From JBBIND01 sp037444075 (GTDB lineage: Bacteria; Acidobacteriota; Terriglobia; Bryobacterales; Bryobacteraceae), in the NCBI GenBank assembly GCA_037444075.1, contig JBBIND010000103.1, positions 1 through 8,276 of the forward strand: 8,276 bases of DNA. Reading direction: 5' to 3'. Below, in pieces: positions 1-7,263 of this stretch (the stretch's first letter is position 1; each line of letters starts with the position of its first letter). Made by a program: the position numbers and the translations under genes. Below the pieces are notes generated by a model. The model was given only the letters and a program-made list of their open reading frames with translations, was not told the origin of the DNA and made no database searches.

Positions 1-90
1 GATGCCGCCGACTTTCACCTGAGAAGCCCCTACCGTGCGGCCGATGGATAGTCCGGCGAATGCCCCGCCCACAAACAATCGTCTGTTCAT
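1..90 (-). CDS. N-terminus of an exported protein (Tat-like leader), cut by window edge
   Basis: Thirty codons read from an ATG at 88-90 to the window edge. The product begins MNRRLFVGGAFAGLSIGR, followed by TVGASQVKVGGI. An Arg-Arg pair followed by Leu-Phe and a Gly/Ala-rich hydrophobic stretch is the pattern of a twin-arginine leader, with plausible cleavage near the Ala-Ser around residues 22-23. A purine-rich stretch (GGGAGGGG) about 11 nt upstream can serve as a ribosome binding site. In Acidobacteriota and Planctomycetota such leaders often precede oxidoreductases of the Gfo/Idh/MocA type or sugar isomerases, but too little of the mature protein is present to choose. It lies 106 nt downstream of the beta-propeller gene in the same direction and may be co-transcribed with it. 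Export is a reasonable inference; function is unknown. Confidence 0.6.
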   Translation of the reverse strand, partial: MNRRLFVGGAFAGLSIGRTVGASQVKVGGI

Positions 91-123
91 ATTGGCTTCT
101 TCCCCTCCCTTGCATCGATCAGT

Positions 124-138
124 CCGGCGTCATGCCGG
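124..138. repeat. small inverted repeat in the gap before the left-edge gene
   Basis: CCGGC and GCCGG form a perfect 5-bp stem around a 5-nt loop (GTCAT). It lies in the 106-nt gap between the beta-propeller gene and the partial exported-protein gene. It is short and has no T-run beside it, so it may be chance in GC-rich DNA or a minor RNA structure in the leader of the left-edge gene. Confidence 0.25.
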
Positions 139-180
139 TCCCCAAACGGCGCATGCTCGCCAGCAGGAGCCTTGAAGAAC

Positions 181-195
181 CGGCGCCCCGCGCCG
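181..195 (-). terminator. hairpin directly after the beta-propeller stop codon
   Basis: CGGCGC and GCGCCG make a perfect 6-bp all-GC stem with a 3-nt loop, starting one base after the stop codon of the beta-propeller gene (minus strand). The following bases on that strand, GTTCTTC, are only mildly T-rich, so this is at best a weak intrinsic terminator. It may instead protect the 3' end, with some read-through into the left-edge gene. Confidence 0.35.
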
Positions 196-196
196 T

Positions 197-1432
197 TCAG
201 CGAGCAGCCTTGATATCGTAGACGAGCAGAATGTCCTGGTTCCGGACGTACAGGCGGCCCTCACTGATAACCGGGTGCGCCCAACTAGGCAGGCTCTTTT
301 CCGGAATCGTGAAACGCCCCTTCTCGCGGTATCCGTCCGGCGTCGCCTCGGCAAGCCCCACTAGATTGTTTTCACTCTGAATGTATAGGCGACCGTCGGC
401 GTACGTCACCGACCCCTTGCCGACACTGCGATCGCGCCACATCACCTTGCCAGTGGCAAACTCGAGACACGTCAGGATCGCATCGTCGAAGCCGTAGAGA
501 TGCCCATCGACCAGGACGACGCCACCGTGGTGGTTCTTCATCTCACGCGTGAAATAGACCTCCCTGGCAGCTATCTCACCGTTCTGCGCTGACAGTTCGA
601 GGAGCCCGCCCCCCGTGCCGTAGGCGGAGGTGAAGAAGACCCGGTTGTTCGAATAGACGGGCGTGGCGACGTTCGCCACCCTGTTCGCAGCTTGCTGGTA
701 GCGGAACATCAGCTTGCCATCCGACGCGCGTACTCCCACGCCCGCCGACGCGGTGAAAGTCATATATGTGCGCACGCCGTGAACGTCAGCCACGGTGATC
801 GAGGCGTAGGCTGCGGTATCGCCCAATTCCTTCGACGTCCAGACGGTCTGGCCTGTCAGCTTGTCCAACTTCACCATGCCCGCGCCCGAACCGCCGGGAG
901 AGACAACCAGGTGCGGTCCGTCGATAAGCGGCGACTGGCTGATCAGCCACTGGATTTGCTCGCCTCCGAAGTCCCTGAGGATGTTCCGTTTCCACACCAC
1001 CGTCCCGTCGGTCTTGAGGCTGGCAAGATCGCCATTTTCAGTAAGCGCGTACAGGCGATCGCCGTCGACCGTTGGCGTGCCGCGCGGTCCGGCGCCCCGG
1101 TCGGAGCGCATGCGCGTTTCCGTGGGACCGAGGGCGGTCGCCCACACTTCTTTGCCGTCGGCGCGATTGAGCGCAATCACGAAGCTCTCCTTGCCTCGCG
1201 CACCCTGGAGAAACACGCGATCGCCGGCGACGGCCATCGACCCATAGCCCGTGCCGAGCCCGGTCCCGGTCCAGATCAGGCGCGGCCCGTCCGCCGGCCA
1301 TTCCTTCAGGAGCCCCGTCTCACGGGAGATCCGCGTGCCGTCAGGACCCTGCCACCGCGGCCAGTCAGCAGCGTCGCAGAATACCGCCGCGCCCAGTAGA
1401 AGAAATGCACGAGTACCGAAGGATATTTTCAT
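197..1432 (-). CDS. secreted PQQ-like beta-propeller repeat protein
   Basis: The protein has 411 residues. An N-terminal Sec-type signal peptide (residues 1 to about 21, hydrophobic core AFLLLGAAVF) is followed by mature ADWPRWQGPDG, an opening typical of the BamB/quinoprotein-like beta-propeller proteins abundant in Acidobacteriota and Planctomycetota. Blades are marked by recurring strand endings with an aromatic residue: GKEVW (W97), GTVVW (W147), GQTVW (W198), GKLMF (F243) and KVMW (W332), with DGxRLY-type strands between them. No cofactor-binding or catalytic residues could be assigned, so 'PQQ-like' describes the fold and not proven quinone chemistry. Cys19 is not in a good lipobox (Phe precedes it), so a soluble periplasmic protein is favoured over a lipoprotein. 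The ATG at 1430-1432 is chosen because the signal peptide starts there and AAAGAG lies 7 nt upstream. An in-frame extension to 1618 would bury the leader. It could be a scaffold, a polysaccharide-related protein or an oxidoreductase relative. Confidence 0.85.
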   Translation of the reverse strand: MKISFGTRAFLLLGAAVFCDAADWPRWQGPDGTRISRETGLLKEWPADGPRLIWTGTGLGTGYGSMAVAGDRVFLQGARGKESFVIALNRADGKEVWATALGPTETRMRSDRGAGPRGTPTVDGDRLYALTENGDLASLKTDGTVVWKRNILRDFGGEQIQWLISQSPLIDGPHLVVSPGGSGAGMVKLDKLTGQTVWTSKELGDTAAYASITVADVHGVRTYMTFTASAGVGVRASDGKLMFRYQQAANRVANVATPVYSNNRVFFTSAYGTGGGLLELSAQNGEIAAREVYFTREMKNHHGGVVLVDGHLYGFDDAILTCLEFATGKVMWRDRSVGKGSVTYADGRLYIQSENNLVGLAEATPDGYREKGRFTIPEKSLPSWAHPVISEGRLYVRNQDILLVYDIKAAR

Positions 1433-1506
1433 GGTCGATCTCTTTGAATGACTGAAGACGGTCGCGATTCCCCAGCGTAACATCTCATTTGAGGACTCAG
1501 GTAGGT

Positions 1507-1520
1507 GCGCTGCGAAGCGC
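1507..1520. repeat. hairpin with GCGA loop
   Basis: GCGCT and AGCGC form a perfect 5-bp stem closing GCGA on the plus strand, which is a GNRA-type tetraloop if transcribed in that direction. On the minus strand, the direction of the flanking genes, the loop is TCGC. It is the first of three closely spaced hairpins within 107 nt in the gap upstream of the beta-propeller gene. Confidence 0.35.
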
Positions 1521-1554
1521 TGTGGGCTTGCCTGACACAAAACCCGCACTAGCT

Positions 1555-1574
1555 GTTCCGGTTGGCTCCGGAAC
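1555..1574. repeat. 7-bp inverted repeat
   Basis: GTTCCGG and CCGGAAC form a perfect 7-bp stem around TTGGCT. An alternative pairing, CCGGTT with AACCGG, shares some of the same bases, so the RNA could adopt mutually exclusive folds. It sits 20 nt from the stronger hairpin at 1594-1613. Confidence 0.4.
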
Positions 1575-1593
1575 CGGCGACCTGAGGGGAAAC

Positions 1594-1613
1594 CGCGCAG
1601 CGCCCGCTGCGCG
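1594..1613 (-). terminator. strong 8-bp GC hairpin, terminator-like or structured leader
   Basis: CGCGCAGC and GCTGCGCG form a perfect 8-bp stem with a 4-nt loop. On the minus strand the stem is followed by GTTTCCCC, which has only three T, so intrinsic termination would be weak. It lies about 160 nt upstream of the beta-propeller start and 225 nt past the HD-GYP stop. It could be a second terminator of the HD-GYP transcript, part of a structured 5' leader, or a small RNA. Confidence 0.4.
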
Positions 1614-1765
1614 AACAAGCCAGCCCCGGCTCCGCGCCGTGATCTCCAAGACTGCCCGCCAACCCCGTCATCAGCAGGGAATCACTTTGATCGTCTCCTA
1701 GGCTCCAGAGGCCGATTCTGTCACAGCTTCCTGTCCCCGTTCGTGGCGCGCAACCCGTTTGGAGC

Positions 1766-1800
1766 GGCGTGGCTCCCCGCCCGCTCACGGGAGGCACGCC
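1766..1800 (-). terminator. long hairpin after the HD-GYP stop codon
   Basis: The arms at 1766-1777 and 1789-1800 pair over 12 positions with a single G-G mismatch (1772/1794) around an 11-nt loop. On the minus strand the hairpin begins 37 nt after the HD-GYP stop codon, where a transcription terminator is expected. No T-run follows, so if it ends transcription it is a non-canonical (L-shaped, T-less) terminator; it may instead protect the 3' end of the message. The inner bases GGAGC/GCTCC (1761-1776) offer a competing fold. Confidence 0.5.
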
Positions 1801-1837
1801 AAGCATCAACACCCGGCACAGGCGTCCTCTGGGGCCG

Positions 1838-4321
1838 CTATGAGGTCTGGGACATCTCCTCAGACCTGAGTCTCTCGGTGAGCGCCAGAATGCCGCCGGC
1901 CTTCAGTTCGGGCGAGGCGTCAGAGGACTGCGCGCGCCGGGCGGCTTCGGCCAGGAGTTCTTCGGCAGCCGTGCCGTCGGCGGGGTAGTGCGCCAGACCG
2001 ATGCGGACTTTCACTTTGGCGCCTCCAGCCACGCGGCGCGCTGCCTCCTCAGCGCTCCCGGCCAAACGCCGGGCAGCCACCTCGGCGGCATCGGGCCGCA
2101 TCCCGGTGAGAACAGCGGCGTAGCCCACCGCGCCCTCGGCCACGTAGTCCGTCTCGCGGCAAGCCTGCCGGAGGCTTGCGCCCATCGCCTCGAACGCGAG
2201 AGAGGCGTTATCCTGGCCGAACTGCCGGGCCATTTCCGAGAGTCCCCGGCATTCAAAGGTGACCAGGGCCAGTTCAAGATGTCTCTGCCGGCACTCCTCA
2301 ACAGCGCACTCCAGGTGCAGCAGCAGCCGCGCCGTGTCCGGCAATACCTGCCGCGAGCCATACGCCACCGCTTCTGACGCCTCTGAGGCTTCCTGGAGAG
2401 CCTGACCCAGCTTGGGACCTATGGCCAGCAACAACCGCAGCTCATCGCGTGTAAAGGCGTCTTTTTCGTTTCTGTACACGGCCACGACGCCGTTCACCGC
2501 ATTGGCAAACTCCAGGGGGATGCCAAGGGCCGAACGCAGGGTAGTGATCTTCGAAGGATCATTGAGATAGCCGGATTCGACGGACGGATTGCCGTTCACA
2601 ATCGGCATGCGGTTTTCCGCCACCCACCCGGAAAGCCCTTGCCCCAACGGTATCTCCAGAGTCGAGAACAGGGCCGCCCCCTCTCCGCCGGCATAGGCGG
2701 TGACCAGATGATTGTCGCGGCGATGATAGACGGCGAACGCCGCGTGCGGTATCAGCGGCCTTAGGCGCAGGCCCAGAACAGCGCATACGTCCGCCAGAGC
2801 CAGATGATTCACGGGGTCTCGCACCATTTCAAGCGTTTGCTCGGCCAGTTTGTGGGCCTCCGCCAGGAGCCGCAGATGTTCCCGCCGGGCTTCCTCCGGG
2901 GTCAGCGTGCCCGCGGCCGAAAGCGCTACTTCGTATCCGGTGGCGGGGCGGGCGGAGGGCGCCGTATCAGGCTGACGTTCCACACGCACCATGCGGGCAC
3001 ACGCCGCTTTGGCCATCACCTCCCATTCGCGGTAGCGGCGTGCCAGGACTTCCACGACCTTCGGATCGAAACTCCGGCCCGATTCGTCGACGACCTTTTG
3101 GACGGCGCTGTCCAAAGGCAGCGCGCGGCGGTAGTGGCGATCCGTCGCCAGAGCGTCCAGGCAATCCACGGCCGCCAGAATGCGGGCTCCGATGGGGATC
3201 TGCTCTCCCTTGAGACCATCCGGGTAACCCGAACCATCCCAGCGTTCATGGTGCCCTCGCACAATGGGCGCCACCTCGTAGGGGAACCCGATGCGCTCCA
3301 CGATCTCGGCTCCTACCACCGGGTGGATCTTCATCTTTTCGAATTCTTCCGGCGTCAGGCGGCCAGGCTTGGAGATGATATGCTCGGGCACGCCGATTTT
3401 GCCGATGTCGTGCAGAATCGAAGCGGCTCGCAGGGCTTCCATGTCATCGCCGCGCAAGCCGAGTTCCCGGCCCATTTCCACCGCGTAGACCTGGACACGC
3501 TCCAAGTGATCGTGCGTCGTATCGTCCTTGGCATCAACAGCCATGGCGAGGCCCTGAATGGTACGCCAATAGAGCGACGCCATGTCTTCGGCGTGCCGCT
3601 TGTCGTTTTCCAGCCGGTCAATATTGGACCGAAAGGAACGGTAGATCAGGTACAAAACCGGCAGGATCAGCAAAGAAACCTGCCAGCCCAACAGCCGGCC
3701 GGCGACCGAAAGCACGGCCGCCACCGAACCCTGAACAAGGTAGTGCGGGTAGGACCAAAAGAAGCCTTTGCGCCAGACGGTGAGGGCCGGTTTGTCTTCC
3801 GTCAGGCCGATTGCCAGTGAAACGGCGAGCGTGTTCGCACCGTAAAACGCGCTGGCGGCCAGCATGGCGGAGACCGGCAGATACGGCTCCGGCAGGTGGA
3901 CGTGGCAGATCCGCAGAATGGCGTCCATCACGGAGACCGCAATGGCGACGTTGGCCAGATTGAAGGCCATCTGGACGAAACCCGGGCGTTGCTTAGCATG
4001 CCAGATGGCCTGGACCAAGGTGGACGCCAGAGCCACCACGATGCCCTGGCCCAACCCGCAATCCAGAACACTAAGCAGAATGAACAGGAAGCTGACTGAA
4101 ATGTTGCCCGTGAGGGCAGGCAGAACCACCTTGAAGCCGGAGGTGACAATGGCCGAGAGAAGATAGACCAGGGACAACCACGGGCGATCGCAATTGAGGC
4201 TATTCAACCCGTGGTAGACCGCCCAAACACCGAGCAGCCACACGCTGCAACCAAACAGCTTGGCCGCCCGGCTCCACGGCATCCTGGTTTTCGAGTCACC
4301 TGTTTGACTGTTAGGCTGCAC
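1838..4321 (-). CDS. membrane HD-GYP cyclic-di-GMP phosphodiesterase with GAF and degenerate GGDEF
   Basis: The protein has 827 residues. Residues 20-230 hold about eight hydrophobic helices forming a membrane sensor module. The HD-GYP domain (about 250-440) appears catalytically intact: THDHLERV with H272, HDIGK (H304, D305), H333, HHERWDGSGYP (H357, H358; GYP 365-367) and D386. HD-GYP enzymes hydrolyse cyclic di-GMP to pGpG or GMP. A GAF domain (about 500-645, with PLGQGLSGWV) follows. The last domain (about 660-800) has the GGDEF fold (FGQDNASLAF; KVRIGLAHYPADGT) but AVGYA at 731-735 replaces the catalytic loop and the metal-binding Asp region reads FECRGL, so cyclase activity should be lost. 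R722-E-T-D725 sits exactly where the c-di-GMP inhibitory I-site (RxxD) is expected. The start used is GTG at 4319-4321, without a clear ribosome binding site. ATG at 4280-4282 (residue 14), with AGGTGA 13 nt upstream, is a good alternative. It lies 102 nt after glnD. Confidence 0.9.
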   Translation of the reverse strand: MQPNSQTGDSKTRMPWSRAAKLFGCSVWLLGVWAVYHGLNSLNCDRPWLSLVYLLSAIVTSGFKVVLPALTGNISVSFLFILLSVLDCGLGQGIVVALASTLVQAIWHAKQRPGFVQMAFNLANVAIAVSVMDAILRICHVHLPEPYLPVSAMLAASAFYGANTLAVSLAIGLTEDKPALTVWRKGFFWSYPHYLVQGSVAAVLSVAGRLLGWQVSLLILPVLYLIYRSFRSNIDRLENDKRHAEDMASLYWRTIQGLAMAVDAKDDTTHDHLERVQVYAVEMGRELGLRGDDMEALRAASILHDIGKIGVPEHIISKPGRLTPEEFEKMKIHPVVGAEIVERIGFPYEVAPIVRGHHERWDGSGYPDGLKGEQIPIGARILAAVDCLDALATDRHYRRALPLDSAVQKVVDESGRSFDPKVVEVLARRYREWEVMAKAACARMVRVERQPDTAPSARPATGYEVALSAAGTLTPEEARREHLRLLAEAHKLAEQTLEMVRDPVNHLALADVCAVLGLRLRPLIPHAAFAVYHRRDNHLVTAYAGGEGAALFSTLEIPLGQGLSGWVAENRMPIVNGNPSVESGYLNDPSKITTLRSALGIPLEFANAVNGVVAVYRNEKDAFTRDELRLLLAIGPKLGQALQEASEASEAVAYGSRQVLPDTARLLLHLECAVEECRQRHLELALVTFECRGLSEMARQFGQDNASLAFEAMGASLRQACRETDYVAEGAVGYAAVLTGMRPDAAEVAARRLAGSAEEAARRVAGGAKVKVRIGLAHYPADGTAAEELLAEAARRAQSSDASPELKAGGILALTERLRSEEMSQTS

Positions 4322-4423
4322 GGCTCATCGTTTCTGCGGTATTGGGGGCGGCGGTTACCGCTGCCTTTCCAACTCATCGGCTGACAAGCGCCTCTGGAAT
4401 AGCAGAACCGGTGGAGGAAAAGG
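4322..4423 (-). other. short gap between glnD and the HD-GYP gene
   Basis: The 102-nt gap has no reading frame of its own. It contains a perfect palindrome GCGGT-T-ACCGC (4351-4361) and two copies of CTCATCG (4324-4330 and 4373-4379). There is no strong terminator, so read-through from glnD is possible. No convincing promoter was found, although TGCTATTCC on the minus strand (revcomp of 4396-4404) loosely resembles an extended -10. Confidence 0.35.
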
Positions 4424-6883
4424 TCAGGACTTAGCCGCTTGCAGGAGCCGGGCACAGAGCCGGTCGGCAGCCTGGTCAGAGAGCTTGGCGCCGGCCTCAG
4501 AAATATAGAAGACGGCCCGCGCCCTGCGCCCCTCCGCCTCGATGAGGACGACGCCGATGTTGCCGCCTGCTCGGGCTATCGAGTTCGAAAGGTCATAGAG
4601 CAGCCCGGGGCGGCCGCCGGCGCTGACCTCGATCAGCGTGGAGTGCTCCGACGCGCTGTTGTTCCAGGCAACATTGCAGCGGACTTCCTGCCCTGGCGCG
4701 GGCGGTTTGCGAAGCCGCCCCTTCAAAAGCGTTTCCGGGTGGATTTTGCCGAGAACGACTCGCTCCAGGGTGACGTGCAGCCTCTCCAACTCGCTCGGGT
4801 TCAGGTCCAGGCTGCGCGAAGGGTCTGAAAACAGAAACGTGGTGAGGGCCAGGCCCTGCCGGTTGGCAAACGCCTCCGCCTTCAGGATGTGGAGGCCGAA
4901 GCCCGCCAGAGCGGCGCTTAGAGCAGCCACCAGTGCCGGGCGGTCCGGAGTGACCACGTCCAGGCGATAGGCGGCCGGCTCGTGGCGGATTCTCAAGCCC
5001 ACCCCGCGCGCTGCCGCCTCGCGGGCCAGGATGACGTGATCATCGATTTCCTGCTCGCCGTGCGTGCGGACGTAGCGTACCGGGAAGCCGAGCAGGAAAG
5101 CGGCCTTTTCCGGCGCATCGGTGCGCGCATCCTGGATGCGGTCCGCTTCGAGTCCCCGCGTCAGCTCGGCGTGTGTGACGACGTGCGCGCGCCAGAGCTG
5201 CTCCAGCCGGTAGGCGTTCAGCGCCCCGGGATACACGGCGCTGATATCGGCAGCGGTCATCAGGGTGAGTGCGCTGAGGTTCTCCAGCGTCTCTACTTCG
5301 TCCGCCAGATGCCGGGCGGTGACAGGATCATGCAAGTCCCGGCCCGCCATGGCGGACGCCAGCACAAGGTGTTTCTCAATCAGAAACGCCACCTGCCGCG
5401 AGAGGCTCTCCGGAGCTTCCAGGCGCCGCAAAGCGTCCGTCGCCATGCGCGCGGAAATCTGTGGATGGTGCGCCCAGCCCTGCACCTTGCCGGCATCGTG
5501 AAACAGCAGAGCCAGTCTGAGAGCAGCCGGATCTTCCTGAGTCTCGAACAGTTCGGCCAAACGGTCTGGCCGCGGTTCCTGTGCACTGCCGATGGAATCC
5601 AGCCTCTCCAGGGCGAGCAAGCTGTGCTCATCCACCGTGTAGCGATGGTGGAAGTCGCGAACAACCAGCCCCTCGGCGTAGCGCCATTCGGGGAAAACCA
5701 GCCCCAGCATGCCGGACTCATGCAGACAGCGCAAAGCGAACCCGGCGTGGGGGAGCCTCAGGATTTCGTGCAATGCCCCCCAAATCTGCCCGGATTGCCG
5801 GCAGTAGTCCTCCAGTGCTTGCCGGTGCTCCGCCAGCCGGCGCTCGGTTTCCAGCGCTGGAAGGACCCGGTGAAGACCGGCAAAACGAAACAACCGCAGA
5901 AACAGGCCGGGATCCGTCTTCAGCCGGCCAGGATTCTTCAAATAGACCCGGTTGCGGGCGACCGTGAATTCGGACGTGGTCAGCCGGGCACGCCATCCGC
6001 GGAACTCCTCCAGCAGTTTGCTGGCGCGTGCCTCCACAGCTTCCAGACGCCCTACCGCCAGCCGGTGGATCAGCCGCGCATTGAGGAAGTACTTGCGCAT
6101 CCAGTCTTCCGTGTGACTGATGGGAACGAGTCCCGACGCGGTGAATTCCTCCTGGGCTTGAAAGCTGAGCACGTTGTCATCGCGCCCGGAGCGGTAGTGG
6201 AGAAAGCAGCGGAGCGTGGCGGCCAACCGGGCGGCTTCTTCAATCTGCGGCAGGTCCTCTTTGCCCGGCGGCTCGATCCCCAGTTTCTCCCACCAGGCGA
6301 GCAAGTGGATGTCCCGCAAGCCGCCCGGGGAGTCCTTGATGTTGGGCTCCAGGTGGTGGATCGTGTTCTGGTATCGCGCGTGGCGCAACCTCACCAGGCG
6401 GGCAAGTTCGGCCGCTACACCCTGTCGGCGATTGTGGAAGAAGCTATCCAGCCGTTTCTCGAGCGTTCGCCAGGCGGTTACGTTTCCGGCCACAAACCGG
6501 GCATCCAGGAGGCTGATGCTCAACTCGGCGTTGGCCGCTTCCAGCGAGCAGCATTCGCCGGCAGTGCGCACGGAGTGGGCGGGGCGCAGACCCGCATCCC
6601 ATAATCCGCGGATGAAGTCCGCCACAGCGGCGCTGCTCTCCTCCGCCAACTCGGCGCCGCCGGCGAGGACGATCAGGTCAACGTCAGAATAGGGAAACAG
6701 TTCCTGCCGTCCGAAGCCGCCCACGGCGACCAGAGCAGCCGCTTCCAAGACAGGACCACAATCCTCGAAAGCCTTCCTGATGAAAGCCTCGACCTTTTCG
6801 CAGCGCTTCTCGAGTACATGTTCCGCCTTCCCGGTGGCCAGGAAATGTTGGCGGACCCGCTCCCAACCGGCCGTGGCCCTCAT
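4424..6883 (-). CDS. glnD: PII uridylyltransferase / uridylyl-removing enzyme
   Basis: The 819-residue protein matches the usual four-part GlnD layout; E. coli GlnD has about 890. The nucleotidyltransferase domain has GGFGRQELFPYSDVDLIVL, with the G55-G56 loop and metal-binding D67 and D69. A central linker carries the family signature GGLRDIH (187-193). The HD domain has HHRYTVDEH (412-420) and FHDAGK (H462, D463), the metal-binding core of the deuridylylating activity. Two ACT domains (about 638-720 and 748-815) should bind glutamine. It uridylylates PII when glutamine is low and removes UMP when it is high, in the cytoplasm. No key motif is missing. The ATG at 6881-6883 lies 24 nt after the glnB stop; a palindrome covers the bases just before it and there is no classical Shine-Dalgarno, so translation may be coupled to glnB. 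It is probably co-transcribed with glnB. Confidence 0.96.
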   Translation of the reverse strand: MRATAGWERVRQHFLATGKAEHVLEKRCEKVEAFIRKAFEDCGPVLEAAALVAVGGFGRQELFPYSDVDLIVLAGGAELAEESSAAVADFIRGLWDAGLRPAHSVRTAGECCSLEAANAELSISLLDARFVAGNVTAWRTLEKRLDSFFHNRRQGVAAELARLVRLRHARYQNTIHHLEPNIKDSPGGLRDIHLLAWWEKLGIEPPGKEDLPQIEEAARLAATLRCFLHYRSGRDDNVLSFQAQEEFTASGLVPISHTEDWMRKYFLNARLIHRLAVGRLEAVEARASKLLEEFRGWRARLTTSEFTVARNRVYLKNPGRLKTDPGLFLRLFRFAGLHRVLPALETERRLAEHRQALEDYCRQSGQIWGALHEILRLPHAGFALRCLHESGMLGLVFPEWRYAEGLVVRDFHHRYTVDEHSLLALERLDSIGSAQEPRPDRLAELFETQEDPAALRLALLFHDAGKVQGWAHHPQISARMATDALRRLEAPESLSRQVAFLIEKHLVLASAMAGRDLHDPVTARHLADEVETLENLSALTLMTAADISAVYPGALNAYRLEQLWRAHVVTHAELTRGLEADRIQDARTDAPEKAAFLLGFPVRYVRTHGEQEIDDHVILAREAAARGVGLRIRHEPAAYRLDVVTPDRPALVAALSAALAGFGLHILKAEAFANRQGLALTTFLFSDPSRSLDLNPSELERLHVTLERVVLGKIHPETLLKGRLRKPPAPGQEVRCNVAWNNSASEHSTLIEVSAGGRPGLLYDLSNSIARAGGNIGVVLIEAEGRRARAVFYISEAGAKLSDQAADRLCARLLQAAKS

Positions 6884-6893
6884 GCGGGCCCGC
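6884..6893. repeat. GC palindrome abutting the glnD start codon
   Basis: GCGGGCCCGC is a perfect 10-bp palindrome that ends directly before the glnD ATG (minus strand) and covers the region where a ribosome binding site would lie. It could reduce independent initiation at glnD, in line with coupling to glnB. It may also be chance in GC-rich DNA. Confidence 0.3.
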
Positions 6894-6907
6894 CCCGTCC
6901 GGCGCGC

Positions 6908-7246
6908 TTAGAGCGCCGCTTCGCCGCGATCCTCGTTGCGGATGCGGATGGCCTCCACGACCTCGGTGATGAATATTTTGCCATCGCCGATCTTGCCCGT
7001 GCGCGCGGCCTGGAGCACGGCTTGAATCACTTCCTCCACTCGGTGGTCGGGAAGGACCATTTCGATCTTCACTTTCGGCAGCAGGTCAACCATGTACTCT
7101 TTGCCGCGATAGATGTCCTTATGACCCATCTGCCGTCCGTGCCCCCGGACTTCCGTGACGGTCATCCCGTCCACACCGAGGCCCTTGAGAGCCTCCTTCA
7201 CGTCCTCGAGCCGGAACGGCTGTATGATGGCCTCAACCTTCTTCAT
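6908..7246 (-). CDS. glnB: nitrogen regulatory protein PII
   Basis: The protein has 112 residues, the same length as E. coli GlnB, and aligns to it without gaps as far as can be judged by eye. PII is a trimeric cytoplasmic signal protein that binds ATP/ADP and 2-oxoglutarate and controls nitrogen-assimilation partners. The T-loop (about 37-55) contains Tyr46 and the uridylylation site Tyr51 in YRGKEYMVD, followed by LPKVKIE with Lys58. The C-terminal signature TGKIGDGKIF spans residues 83-92, and RIR near residue 101 is the usual nucleotide-phosphate contact. The neighbouring glnD encodes the enzyme expected to modify Tyr51. No amtB or glnA is in the window, so assignment to GlnB over GlnK rests on sequence style and the glnD linkage. 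The ATG at 7244-7246 has AGGAGA upstream at long spacing. It is the first gene of the glnB-glnD unit, with a possible promoter at 7275-7300. Confidence 0.96.
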   Translation of the reverse strand: MKKVEAIIQPFRLEDVKEALKGLGVDGMTVTEVRGHGRQMGHKDIYRGKEYMVDLLPKVKIEMVLPDHRVEEVIQAVLQAARTGKIGDGKIFITEVVEAIRIRNEDRGEAAL

Positions 7247-7263
7247 AGCCCCGCGATGTCTCC

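Larger units (their letters stand above)
1433..1837. other. 405-nt non-coding gap rich in inverted repeats
   Basis: This gap separates the HD-GYP gene from the beta-propeller gene, both on the minus strand. The only reading frames are short, with no recognisable protein character and no good ribosome binding site. It should hold the end of the HD-GYP transcript and the promoter and leader of the beta-propeller gene. No convincing -35/-10 pair was found. It contains at least four inverted repeats (1507-1520, 1555-1574, 1594-1613, 1766-1800), listed separately, and a near-palindrome CTCATTTGAG at 1484-1493, about 50 nt before the beta-propeller start, which could be an operator. Confidence 0.6.

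Noticed and set aside
692..1399. 235-codon plus-strand open frame opposite the beta-propeller gene
   Set aside because: Composition (Arg/Ala/His-rich) and position mark it as a shadow of the beta-propeller gene.
1433..1618. N-terminal extension of the beta-propeller protein to an upstream ATG
   Set aside because: The added 62 residues are Arg/Ser-rich with no domain and would place the signal peptide internally. The ATG at 1432 has its own ribosome binding site.
1549..1812. 87-codon minus-strand frame in the 405-nt gap
   Set aside because: No ribosome binding site, low-complexity Gly/Ser/Arg content, and it overlaps several hairpins.
2804..3820. 338-codon plus-strand open frame opposite the HD-GYP gene
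   Set aside because: It is rich in His and Arg, has no recognisable fold and is fully covered by the HD-GYP and GAF coding sequence on the other strand.
4982..6604. 540-codon open frame on the plus strand opposite glnD
   Set aside because: It lies entirely within the confidently identified glnD, has a Gln/Arg/Pro-rich composition and no domain pattern. Long antisense frames are common in GC-rich genes.
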